This document shows, in pieces, positions 48,582 through 60,009 of a stretch of DNA of 64,000 nucleotides. Origin of the DNA: Silene latifolia (taxonomy: Eukaryota > Streptophyta > Magnoliopsida > Caryophyllales > Caryophyllaceae); NCBI RefSeq assembly GCF_048544455.1, contig NC_133536.1:29142152-29206151 (forward strand), read 5' to 3'. The notes under the pieces were generated by a model. It had not been told where the DNA came from and searched no databases. It saw nothing but the letters and a program-made list of their open reading frames with translations. A program made the position numbers and the translations under genes. The number at the start of each line of letters is the position of its first letter. Within the stretch, counting starts at the first letter, position 1.

Positions 48582-50149
48582 TGACGTGAACGTGTCGTTG
48601 TACGCCTAATCAAACACATTTATAATTCTCAACAAACAACTAGTTAGTGGTTAAGTCGAGGTCGATCCATGGGACGGTGTGCTTTGGGTTCTAAGTCTAT
48701 CTATCTCAATTTATGCTAGTGTCACAATTTGTTTGGGTTTGTAGTTGGTGAGTCTAAACTAATGCAAGCAACAAAGTAAAAAAACAAGTAAAGGTATAGG
48801 TAAATAATAAAAGAATGCTAGGATGTCTTGGGGTCATAGGGGATTCATGGGAGTTGATCATACAAACATGTTTACAAAGTTGCAAGCAATTAATGTCGTG
48901 AAGGAACCGAGTTGGTTTATGTCTTACGGTTCATAGAAAGAGTTGGGTCCCGGAGCCGAATCGGTTAGATTGTATAACACCTACAAGTCGACTTACTTTC
49001 CTCCTATTCAACTTCTAAGCATGGTCTAACAAGACACGAGTTGGTTTATGTCTTACAAGTCTTGTTGAAAAGGTAAGAGATGGGTAAAATGCAAGGATTC
49101 ATAGGCTTAGCATTTCATCAAACATAACATGTGCCTAGGTTGACATCACAACAAGCAAGCAAACTAATTATGAAAATATATTAAATGCATGATTAATCCC
49201 CATGTTTGTTTCCCTTAATTACCCATTAACCCTAGCCAAGTAACTACTCACTCATTATCATTAAAAAACATGTCATTAATGGTGTCAATCATCACAACAA
49301 GTATGAACATGATAAGAGAAAGAGGAAATAAACAATAAAGAGTAAAGAGTAAAAGAATTATACCAAACTTGAGATGATCTAAATAATAAAGCAAGAATAA
49401 GAAGAGAACTTGATTGATTGATGAACGGTTGTCAATCCTCCAATATTAACCCAATAATCTTTAATTACCCAAAAGTAATAAGCTTGAACAATAATTAAGG
49501 AGAGATTAATGTTAAATTTGTGGAAAGATTAAAGAGTAATCTAATCTACTCCTAATCTATTCTAAGAGGATTTTCTAATGTGGAAGCCCCCTTTGATTAT
49601 CATCAAATGGGGTATATATAGTAGTGGATCATTAAGTTAAATGAGGCTAAATTAGTAATTAACAATTCTAAGTTCTAAGTAGGAAAATGCAAGTATTTCG
49701 AAGAGATGAGCATATTTGTTGAAAATGTCACGGTCCGCTCGTACAAAGGGGAAAGGCGCTCGGATTGTGGGCAGGGAGGACGAGCGGCTGGGCTGTCGGG
49801 ACGCTCGGATTATTTGAGCTGGCGACGAGCGTCTTGGAGCTTGGACGCTCGGACTGTTCTTCAGAGTACTTTACTTCTTTCTCTCGCATACTTCTTATTC
49901 TTGCTATGTTGATCTTAGTTCCTGCCTCTTCTTCCATACTCGCTCAACCAATATCTTCAATAACCTTCCAAATAAGCACGAGAGACGGGAATTTCCGCCT
50001 AATTGTCTCCTTTCCTACAAAACAAACATAATGCAATAGAAAAGCAAAATAGAAGGCATTTGACGGATAAAATGGCTTTGGAACGCTATAGTAGTATGCA
50101 AAATAGGCTCAATTAAGGGACTAAATGTGCGCAAATATGAGTCACATCA
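48582..50149 (-). mobile_element. Athila LTR copy 2 (shared middle LTR)
   Basis: 1568 bp, TGACGTGAACG to GAGTCACATCA. It serves as the 5' LTR of domain 1 and the 3' LTR of domain 2. It has no own target duplication. The word array is at 49755-49853 and TATA near 49612-49620 on the minus strand. Confidence 0.88.
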
Positions 50150-52229
50150 AATATCCCCAAACCGAACCTTTACTCGTCCCGAGTAAGAGGTGACTAGAAC
50201 TAGACCTTTATTTAAACTATCCTACTAATATAAACGATGTGAGAGAATTAGCGGGTCACACTCTGCCCCTTCAACTCACAACAAGACAACCATGAGGTAG
50301 GATGCCTTCTTGCAAGGCAAGGTGGGGCTTGCCAAAATGGCGACACATCCAAGCATTTAAGCACACAAAACAAGTAATGGATGCATCTACAAAAATGAAT
50401 AACCACTTTCCTCATCTAAGTGGCGGAAATTATCTAAAAGAGAAGCAATCTAAGGGTACACATTCCATCATAGATATGGTTTCTTCAAACTACTAAGCAT
50501 AGAAGGATGCCAATAAATCACCTCCAAATTGTGTCAAGCTAGGGTACATTTGTCCTCAATTGTTAAATGTTTTCGTCAAGAGTAGACTCCCTATAGTGTT
50601 AGAAACACTGGAGGATCGCGGAATTCCCCTTCTTGCCTAGACAAGAAGAAGGGTCGTCCCCTGTCTACCATGCACAAAAGTGGATACGATGGAAAAGGGA
50701 TAAATAGAATTTGAGTTTCATCTGGGAGTTTGCTTTTGTTGTTGTTTTTACCCCCAATTTCTTGTGGCAATAACATTTTGAGAGCATTTTGTTTTTGCCA
50801 TTTCTTTGATGTTTGGTATTTCAACACTTGAAAATTTTTCAACTTTTTGCATTTCTTTTTGAACATTTTCAAAGTCACCCCAATTAGTAACAAGGGTGCT
50901 TATATTTGAAGCATATGAGTTTTCCTTTTTGTTACTCCTCTTTTCTTTTGATGCAATTGCAAACTTTTTCTTTTCTTTTCTTTTCATTTCAATACTTGAA
51001 CTCAAATTTTGAACAATTTTTGTACCCATTCTCTTTTGTTGACAAAATGTGGTAGAATATGGAAGATGGTTGCATGGTTTCAAGGGTCACCTTGGAATAA
51101 ACGGTAGCCAAGGAGTTATCACACCACAAGGTACTCTTGACTAAGCCTTAATCCATGGGTCAAAGGATACTAGCATGACACATCCTAGGGTGTTTTACAA
51201 GCATTCTAACAAGCAAAGTCTTAAGAAGAAAAAGTATCTACAAGGGCCTTATATACACTTGTCAAGTTTCCCAAATAAATGCTTTCACAAAATTTTTCTA
51301 ACATGCAACTACATGCCATGATGCAACTAACATATATACATCCTAATGCATATGCTTCTACCAACTAGTATGTCATATAAACTAAATACAATCCTAAATT
51401 CACATTGTTTATACCGCATCAATCAAAATAAAGCCACATAGTCATTAACATAAAGAGGAAAAAGGAGATGGGAAAGATCGTACCATGCGGTCTTCAATAT
51501 CCTCATGTCTCGGATGTGGCATAGTCGATCAATGTGAAAAAGGATGGATAAACAAAATATATACATAATATACGAGACTACACTACAAGGGAAATGAACA
51601 TGTTTTTGGTTTTTGAAATTTTTATGGCTTTCGTTTTTATGAAAGTAAAGAACATATTTTTGGGATTTTTCTAAATTTTTCAATTTTTATGCATTATGGA
51701 ATATAAATTCCAATGCCCCACTTTATTTTGGACATTTTCCTCAATGTACATGTAGGAGTAGGAATGAAAAAGAAATGCATGTTTTTTGGATTTTTGAATT
51801 TGAGGAAATTGAAGTACAAATGCAATGATATGATATGAATGAATGCATGCTCTAACTAAATGTAATTCTATATGACATATATAACAAATGAATGCAATCT
51901 AAACTATATTATATGATGCATGATTTCTACTAAACTATTGTCACCTATGATCAAACCTCCCCAAACCGATTTAAACACTAGTTCTAGTGTAGAAATGAAT
52001 ACGTTTGGTCATTAGTGACTATGCATGAATTTTAGTCTATATGCAACTATCTACATGAATCATGTGAGATATATTACAGTGCAACTATACTATATGAACT
52101 AACTAGTGGAGATGCAATATGAAATATAATACAAATGCAAGTGAAGACTAAACTAAATGCAATGCACTATACGAAGGTGAGAGGGAGAGAAAAGTATTAT
52201 ACAAATGGAGGTGATGAGATAGGCATTTC

Positions 52230-53748
52230 TCACTCGTCATCATCAGCATGGTGGTAGCCATACCCGCTAGAACTCCCTCCTTGGTCATACCCTCCTCCTT
52301 GACCAAAGTATCCTCCACCTTGACCGTCAAGGTTCCCGGCTTGGTTCCTTTGATTAGGGAACAAAAGGTGTGGTTGAGCCCAAGATGGTCGAGGGCCATT
52401 AGGGTCGATATACCCTTGTTGTGCCATTTGGTAGTATTGAGGATAAAGGGCCAAGTAGTTGTCGACCCTCCCATCGTGTACTCCAAGATAAACCCGTTGC
52501 ATAAGCTTCATCAAATAATTCAAATCCGGAGTATCGGGGATTTGTGGTGTGAAAGGCACATGAGGAGTAGGGTATGGTGGGATGTGCACATAAGATGGTG
52601 GGGCATTAGCCCTTGCCGGTATCCCGCGAGGTTGTGGAGGTTTGCGGGGTACTTCTTCTCTTTGAGGGGGGTTGGGGTAGATTTCAATGTCGAGGATCTA
52701 GCTCGGCCTAGGTAAATACCGGCTCAACCTCGGGTCGGTACCGGGTATATTCCACCCCGAAAGAATAATAGAGGAACGCCCTTTTGTGAACCATTCTATT
52801 CCTCCGCTTTGAGTGTAGGCGCACCACCGGTGGTGATTAAAGACGGCGTCCTCATCAATCAAAGTACTACCCTCAAGAGGCGTGTAAGTCTCATGGAAGT
52901 TGAACCCGAGACAAAGGTTATTTGCCAAGATAGTAATTAGACCTCCCATCACGAAGGTCTTAAGTTGGGAGTTCCCTTGAGAAAAAATCGAAGAACCTTG
53001 TAAGCATCTTAAGGGGGGTATTGAAATTATATTGCCTCATTCCCCGAACATTTAGATAGGACTCTAGGAATGTCAAATCTAGGAGAGTGCACCTATCTTG
53101 CTCAAATCTCCCATTAATGGTGCCGGCTACGAAACGTTCGGTGATCCGAATCACCGGATGTTGGATCGCGAAGGTATAACATTGTTTTTGGTGAATGAAA
53201 TCCCTCCCGGAAATAGCCTTCCAAATTTGGTCAACATCAAAGTCAAAGGGTTTGTTTGTGTTACTTGTTGGTACAACAAGACCAAAAATATTAGCAAATT
53301 GGTCAAGTGTTAGACTATGGTCGAGGTTGCACAACCGGAACTCCATACCAATGGATCTTTGTGTGTTTGAAACAATGCAGAGGCTACTCAAAAATTCCAA
53401 GGTAAGGCTAAGGTATGTCACTTCATGGGCATGGAATAATTTCCCAATTCCCAAACCATCAAAGAAAATTTCGGTATGATACCTTATACCTAAGACTTCT
53501 AACACCTTAGTGTCAATGAATTGAGTCGGTTCGTAATGCTTACCTAGCAACTTGACGAACTTGATGCGGTGGTCATCGGATGTGAAGAGTACCTCCGTAA
53601 AGTACTCAAGTTGCTTCACCCCTCCTCTTATCACGGGGCGGAAGTTTCTTGGCGACATCCTTTCTTCAGGGGATGAAGAAGATGAGCCATTGCATTTCTT
53701 GGCGGCGACTTCAACGAGCTTCTTGGCTTTTCCCTTGAGATTCATCAT
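52230..53748 (-). pseudogene. ATHILA ORF-1 family (env-like) gene, copy 2
   Basis: Homologous to 44743-46260 with the same ATHILA ORF-1 blocks (FFDGLGIGKLFHAHEVTYLS; HSLTLDQFANIFGLVVP). The private TAG of copy 1 is absent here. Instead a one-base insertion in a run of A (plus strand, about 52981-52986; six A here, five in copy 1) shifts the frame after LTRFFDF. The later in-frame TAG near 52698 is shared with copy 1. The two copies therefore died by different private lesions on top of one old one. Confidence 0.8.
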
Positions 53749-53932
53749 TTTTGATTATGGGAAAGTTAGGGTTTGGTTGATTATTTTGTGATGTAAGTGT
53801 TTGGAGATGAAGATGTGTGGATTAGGTTTAGATAAGGTGAGGAAATGAGGGATGGTGGGGGTGTTTTTATAGAAGAGTGGTGTGGGACGAGCAGCCGAGG
53901 GTCGGGCGGATTATACGAGGTAAGTGCAGGAA

Positions 53933-54292
53933 TCCGAGCGTCTTTAGTGTCGGGATGAGCGTCTTTCTACAGATGTCCGAGCATCTTGTGAAGAATCCGC
54001 TCGGATTCTAATCCAGGGATCCTGCTTCATCTTGTGTGGACTGAAGAGGAGCATATCGAGCTTTGGACGAGCGGCTGAAGTTGGACGAGCGTCTTTTGAA
54101 GAATCCGGGCGGATTCTAGTCCACTGCGAAATTCTCTTCAGGTTGCCTCACTTGATGAGCGACTCACAGATAATACGCGGGTCTTTTCCAGGACAAGCGT
54201 CTTGTCCTATAATCCGCTCGGATTTCAAGTCAGCTCCAAACAGTACCCACAAGGAGGCCGAGGACGAGCGTCCTGCCCTCGGGACGAGCGTC
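53933..54292 (-). promoter_or_regulatory. GACGAGCGTC word array in internal domain 2
   Basis: Same arrangement as 46452-46720, with point changes (for example CCGAGCATC, GATGAGCGTC). Some words stay intact (GACGAGCGTC near 54086 and 54264) while linkers vary. Confidence 0.55.
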
Positions 54293-54618
54293 CCGTGCTG
54301 CTTTTCAATCTTTTCATTCTTTTCTTTCCAAGATCATACCATTGCACCCTTTTGTTATTCCTCCTTATCTTTCTCTGAAATTTTGCTCAATAAAATTGTA
54401 AGAAACTCCCTCTCACTACTCTCATGCAAGAAATTGTAAATAAAAGTGCGAAAATGTACAATATTATACAAAGTAAATGTTCGAGAAATATCTTACAAAC
54501 GGTGGTTTGAGATAGGACTCCACCAAACTAGTTCAAATTGTAGAATTTCTTTGTCCATAGAGCTCAAGGCTCTTAGAAGGAGATCAAAAGCTTGTGAACA
54601 AGCTCCAAATAAGCATAA

Positions 54619-55859
54619 CTATGGCTTGCTTAACTTCAAAACGAAGCTTGGCCAAAGAAATTTGTCATTCATTCTCGTTTTCTTCTTCTTCTTGGCACTT
54701 GAATATTTACGATGCTTCAAACCAACTAGCCCATGATTCTTGTCTACATAAGGTAGGAAGTATGGTTCATGGTTGTTTGGAGACTTCCACTTACCACCTT
54801 CTTCTTCAATTTCGGTGATGATGATAGCATTTGAAATTTTCAATCCTTCAAGAGTAGAAGGAGAATTCTCATGGTATTGATGACGGGGTACCTTTGAAAT
54901 TGTAGGTGCCAAATCCCCACAAGTACGTTCATTTGCAATTTTGTTCTTATGCTTTTCCACCAAGTACCCTTTATATGATGATTTGACTGTTTGGAGAAGG
55001 TCTTCCACATCATCTCCAACAATCATAGGTTCCATGGTGGGTGCGAAAACGTCTTCATGTTGAATAGGAAAGAGGAATTCATGTTCTTCATGGAAGTATA
55101 CCTCAAACTTTCCAGGGATAGGCTCCTCAAGTGAGGCAATCTCACAACTCCATTCCTCTTCTTCAATGCAAGACGCATATTCCGCATAAGCTTCTTCCAT
55201 AAACTTGTCATCATCGCTATCTTCATAAGAATCATAAATGGGGGCTTCATTCTTCTTCACCAACTCTTTCTCCAACACCTCAACATCCACTTCAAATGAC
55301 ACACCCTCATAGTCATAAAGGTTAAGAGTATTTGGCTTCATATCTTCCTCATCATATACCACATTTTCATACTCACAAGAGCCCAAAGAGATTGGCTCTT
55401 CCCACTTCACATCTTCTTCATCAAAGGTCATTGCCTCAAATTCACATTCATACTCACAAGAACCATATCTTGAATGTCAAAGTTTGGCTCATCTTTTTGT
55501 TGTGGGTGGGTGTAAAAGTGCTCATATTGTGGCATTTGGAATTGGTTGTAAAGTGAGTTTTGGGTGGATGGTTGTTGTTGAAATTGGATGTGGTGATTTT
55601 GGTGGGAAAGGTTGGGGTAGTAGTTAGGATTTTCATTGTATGAGCAGTAAGGTAGGTTTGTGTTGACTTGCTCCTCAAACTCCCCATACCCATAGTCATA
55701 CTCAAAAGATCCACCACATACTCCATATGTCAAGTATTGAGACATCATAGCTAAGACAAGGAAACAACTACAACCAAGGAAACTACACAAAAACGGTAAG
55801 AACGAACCTTGGGGAACAAGTCCCTCAAGGTTAAAGCACAAATAAAGATAGACAAACAA
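54619..55859 (-). pseudogene. Unrecognised acidic ORF in the gag position, copy 2
   Basis: Homologous to 47063-48535. The two nonsense codons of copy 1 are sense codons here (VSFEV, YLVEK). This copy instead has a deletion of about 210 bp that joins NFDIQDMVL to the EFEAMTFDEE region out of frame (near 55430-55460), and a stop after VLKLSKP where copy 1 reads Tyr. The acidic middle and basic C-terminus are conserved. No enzyme domain is present. Confidence 0.6.
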
Positions 55860-55884
55860 GTAAGAACTTAATCACATAGCACCG

Positions 55885-55902
55885 TCCCCGGCAACGGCGC
55901 CA
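55885..55902 (-). other. Primer-binding site, internal domain 2
   Basis: The minus strand reads TGGCGCCGTTGCCGGGGA, the exact tRNA-Asp-type primer site of Athila elements, three bases after the LTR. Confidence 0.9.
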
Positions 55903-56940
55903 TTTTGACGTGAACGTGTCGTTGTACGCCTAATCAAACACATTTATAATTCTCAACAAACAACTAGTTAGTGGTTAAGTCGAGGTCGATCCATGGGACG
56001 GTGTGCTTTGGGTTCTAAGTCTATCAATCTCAATTTATGCTAGTGTCACAATTTGTTTGGGTTTGTAGTTGGTGAGTCTAAACTAATGCAAGCAACAAAG
56101 TAAAACAAACAAGTAAAGGTATAGGTAAATAATAAAGGAATGCTAGGATGTCATGGGGTCATAGGGGATTCATGGGAGTTGATCATACAAACATGTTTAC
56201 AAAGTTGTAAGCAATTAATGTCGTGGAGGAACCGAGTTGGTTTATGTCTTACGGTTCATAGGAAGAGTTGGGTCCCGGAGCCGAATCGGTTAGATTGTAC
56301 AACACCTACAAGTCGACTTACTTTCCTCCTATTCAACTTCTATGCATGGTCTAACAAGACTCGAGTTGGTTTATGTCTTACAAGTCTTGTTGAAAAGGTA
56401 AGAGATGGGTAAAATGCAAGGATTCATAGGCTTAGCATTTCATCTAATATAACATGTGCCTAGGTTGACATCACAACAAACAAGCAAACTAATTATGAAA
56501 ATATATTAAATGCATGATTAATCCCCATGTTTGTTTCTCTTAATTACCTATTAACCCTAGCCAAGTAACTACTCACTCATTATCATGGAAAAACATGTCA
56601 TTAATGGTGTCAATCATCACAACAAGTATGAACATGATAAGAGAAAGAGGAAATAAACAATAAAGAGTAAAGAGTAAAGGAATTATACCAAACTTGAGAT
56701 GATCTAAATAATAAAGCAAGAATAAGAAGAGAACTTGATTGATTGATGAAGGGTTGTCAATCCTCCAATATTAACCCAATAATCTTTAATTACCCAAAAG
56801 TAATAAGCTTGAGCAATAATTAAGGAGAGATTAATGTGAAATTTGTGGAAAGATTAAAGAGTAATCTAATCTAATCTAATCCTAATCTATTCTAAGAGGA
56901 TTTTCTAATGTGGAAGCCCCTTTTGATTATCATCAAATGG

Positions 56941-56950
56941 GGTATATATA
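56941..56950 (-). promoter_or_regulatory. TATA motif of the 5' Athila LTR
   Basis: The minus strand reads TATATATACC, downstream of the word array at 57085-57183; the likely core promoter for the whole array. Confidence 0.5.
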
Positions 56951-57084
56951 GTAGTGGATCATTAGGTTAAATGAGGCTAAATTAGTAATTAACAATTCTA
57001 AGTTCTAAGTAGGGAAATGCAAGTATTTCGAAGAGATGAGCATATTTGCTGAAAACGTCACGGTTCGCTCGTACAAAGGGGGAA

Positions 57085-57183
57085 GACGCTCGGATTGTGA
57101 GCAGGGAGGACGAGCGGCTGGGCTGTCGGGACGCTCGGATTGTTTGAGCTGGCGACGAGCGTCTTGGAACTTGGACGCTCGGA
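57085..57183 (-). promoter_or_regulatory. GACGAGCGTC-type word array in the 5' LTR U3
   Basis: Five words in the same positions as in LTR 1, spacing 20-24 bp, starting with GACGCTCGGA at 57085 and ending with the same word at 57174. Confidence 0.6.
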
Positions 57184-57690
57184 CTGTTCTTCAGAGTACT
57201 TTGCTTCTTTCTCTTGCATACTTCTTATTCTTGCTATGTTGATTTTAGTTCTTGCCTCTTCTTCCATACTCGCTCAACCAATATCGTCAATAACCTTCCA
57301 AATAAGCACGAGAGACGGGAATTTCCGCCTAATTGTCTCCTTTCCTACAAAACAAACATAATGCAATAGGAAAGCAAAATAGAAGGCATTTGACGGATAA
57401 AATGGCTTTGGAACGCTATAGTAGTATGCAAAATAGGCTCAACTAAGGGACTAAATATGCGCAAATATGATTCAAAATTTCAAATCAATCACAATGTCAC
57501 ATTCACTGACATAACTCTTTATCACCGTGCCTCACAACACAAACACAACGACACATCTCTCTGTTATCACGCCTTCATAACAATATGGTATATAAGTATA
57601 AATAAAAAAGAATCTTAATAAAATGCTCAAATATAACAATACACTAGCCAATACCTTACTTACATGTGTTGTTTGACAGTTATAGTCATT

Positions 57691-57744
57691 GTCTATCGAC
57701 CAATCCCAGCCTGTCGATCGACAATATACAGCTTGTCGATCGAC
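57691..57744 (-). promoter_or_regulatory. GTCGATCGAC word cluster, proximal
   Basis: GTCTATCGAC at 57691, GTCGATCGAC at 57713 and 57735: exact spacing 22 and 22 bp. Confidence 0.65.
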
Positions 57745-58274
57745 ACAGGCTACCCGTAGTGCACAATTCATCATATAGTCGTAGGATTTTGCTATTCTTT
57801 CATCTAAACTACAAGATGTAATGCATACAATGATAATAAAAGAATGAGTAGGGTATCCCTACCTGTAGAAATTCCGCGATAGCAAGGCAAGATGATTTAA
57901 AACCGCTCATTTACGAAACGGTAACCTATAACATATATTACTTACGATCAATACAATAATGATACAGAATTAATCAATAATTCAATCCCTTCCCCTTGTC
58001 ACGGTCAATACTCTAATGGGTAAGATGGTTTCAACAAATACTATCAATTTCTAGATTAGAAAATGAATTACTTACAAATACAATGAAACGAATGCTAAAA
58101 TCGAATCTCGAAATCCCGTCTCCCTTTCCTCTTCTTTCTTGACGGCTTAATGGATGACAAAGTGAGTGTTTATTTTATTTTTGCAAAAGTGTTTAGGGTT
58201 AGATAGTGGTAGGTATTTATAGGAATAGTTAGAATAGGGTATACGTAATAAGCAACTCCCTCGCCTGTTGGCTG

Positions 58275-58411
58275 TGTCGATCGATAACCCCCACCCTGTC
58301 GATCGACCAGCATACCATATCCCCCAAGCCTATACACCGTGTCGTCGGATTTCACCCTTGTCAATTGACTCAAACGTACTGTCTATAGATACACACCCAC
58401 TATCTATAGAC
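58275..58411 (-). promoter_or_regulatory. GTC-NNNN-GAC word array in chromovirus LTR U3
   Basis: GTCGATCGAT (58275), GTCGATCGAC (58297), GTCGTCGGAT (58341), GTCAATTGAC (58360), GTCTATAGAT (58381) and ATCTATAGAC (58402): spacing 22, 44, 19, 21, 21. The core varies (GATC, AATT, TATA) but stays palindromic. The nearest word is 53 bp from the TATA motif, as in the LTR at 37690. Confidence 0.65.
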
Positions 58412-58776
58412 AATTAGTATAAACTCGCTAGGCAAGTTCAAGGACGACACTTCTTACTCATTAGACGATATCGCAAGACTCAAAATATAAGTTACTCATT
58501 AAACTAAGCATATACCCTTGTAAATTACGGGGTATTACAGTCTTCCCCTTTAGAATGAAATTCGTCCCAAAGTTCGCGTAACTACTCAAAACAACTTATG
58601 TATTAAGCTCAAAATATGACTCGACACGACCATGTATAATCAATAAAAAGCATTAGACCCCATAGAAATCAGGTTTGTCACATTTCAATTTCCATCCCCC
58701 TAAAAAGAAGGTTATATCTCTGTAATGTAACTCATACCTGATCAAACAAATGTTGATACTTTTCTTTCATGGTGTC

Positions 58777-59990
58777 CTATGCTTCCCATGTAGCTTCCTT
58801 AACATTATGGTTAGACCGTAATACCTTTACTAGCATAGTCTCTCTGTTTCTCGTTTTGCCCACTTTCTTATCCAAGATTTCCTTTGCAACTTCCATATAA
58901 CTCAAAGACTCAACCAACTCAATTGTCTCTGATTCAAGAATGTGAGATGGTTCACTCACATATTTCCTTAGCTGCGACACATGAAACACGTTATGAACTC
59001 TCTCTAGAGCTGGAGGTAATGCCAAACGATAAGCTACCTCTCAACCTCTATCTAGAGTCTCATACGGTCCTATATACTTATGGCTCAGTTTACCCCTCTT
59101 CCCAAACCGCATAACAACTCTCATTGGCGACACTTTTAACAAAACTTTATCCCCAACTGCAAATTCTATGTCACTTCTTTTAAGATCGGCATAATTCTTT
59201 TGACAGTTTTGTGCTGCTTTCATTTTCTAACAAATAATATGCACTTGTTCCACCATATCCTGAATCATCTGAGGTCCCAAAACCACGGCATGAATCACAT
59301 CATCTTAACCTACAGGACTCCTGCACTTTATTCTATACAAATCCTGAAACGGTGCCATCCCAATGCTAGCATGATAACTGTTGTTGTACGAAAACTCAAT
59401 CAGATCTAATTTCCACCAAATTAGAGTACACAAGCTCTTAACATATCTTCTAGTGTCTGAATTGTTCTCTCAGTTTGCCCATCAGTAGCTGGATGAAAGG
59501 CAATACTCGAGTCTCTATTGGATACAATATCTATAGGCACCCCATGTAGCTTCACGACATTCTTACAATAGGCTTTAGCTAGTTCCGCTTTGCTCCAAGT
59601 ATCTTTCATTGGAATGAAGTAAGCAGTCTTAGTAAGATGGTCTACTATCACCTAAATCATATTGTTCCCATTCTAAGTCCTAAGGAAACCCACAATAAAA
59701 TCCATATAAATGCTCTCCCACTTCCATTCTGGTATATCTAAGGGTTGTACCTTACCTTACGGTCTTTTATGCTCACCTTTTACTCTTTGACAACTTAAAA
59801 ATCGAGCCACAAACTAGCTACTTCCTTCTTCATACCTGACCACCAAAAGGTTTTCTTCAATTATTTATATAGTTTATCTCCTCCCGGATGCATAGAATAG
59901 GGAATATTATGTGCCTCAGTCAAGATGTTTCGTTTCAGCTCTTCGTCATCTGGCACACACAGTCTTCCCTTGAATCTTAAACTTCCATCA
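58777..59990 (-). pseudogene. Chromovirus integrase with chromodomain-side C-terminus, degraded
   Basis: Minus-strand fragments in order: WWSGMKKEV and LSCQRVKGEHKRP of the zinc-binding region (about 59870-59750), [20 protein letters not shown] of the catalytic core (first Asp), [13 protein letters not shown] joined directly to [20 protein letters not shown] (the stretch between is deleted), then VGDKVLLKVSPMRVVMRFGK and FHVSQLRKYVSEPSHIL from the C-terminal domain, and EILDKKVGKTRN.. EATWE from the chromodomain. Several stops and frameshifts. In life it inserts cDNA into chromatin. It lies in the correct order relative to the PPT and LTR at 57493-58552. Confidence 0.75.
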
Positions 59991-60009
59991 ACATGAACAT
60001 GAAACCGTC

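Larger units (their letters stand above)
39997..57487 (-). mobile_element. Tandem three-LTR Athila-type retrotransposon (LTR-int-LTR-int-LTR)
   Basis: Three LTRs in the same orientation (39997-41573, 48582-50149, 55906-57487) enclose two homologous internal domains (41574-48581, 50150-55905). Each domain has a PBS at its right end and a polypurine tract at its left end, so both are transcribed leftward. A single 5-bp duplication ATCAC flanks the whole array, and the middle LTR has none, as expected for unequal recombination between LTRs of one insertion. Each domain holds an acidic ORF after the PBS and an ATHILA ORF-1 gene, with no protease, RT or integrase: a non-autonomous element that needs enzymes in trans, perhaps from an Athila such as that at 60010. 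Confidence 0.88.
55906..57487 (-). mobile_element. Athila LTR copy 3 (5' LTR of the array)
   Basis: 1582 bp. The coding-strand start is TGATTTGAAATTTTGAATCA, longer and different from the TGATGTGACTC of copies 1 and 2; the rest aligns well. Followed by ATCAC (57488-57492), the duplicate of the left flank. Confidence 0.85.
57493..58539 (-). mobile_element. Chromovirus-type 3' LTR, interrupted by the Athila array
   Basis: On the minus strand the LTR starts TGTAATACCCCGTAATTT at 58539, directly after a polypurine tract (AAAGGGGAAGAC, 58540-58551). A TATAAATACC motif is at 58221-58212. No TG...CA right end is seen before the Athila array, which probably inserted into this LTR; the remainder may lie left of 39997. 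Confidence 0.65.
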
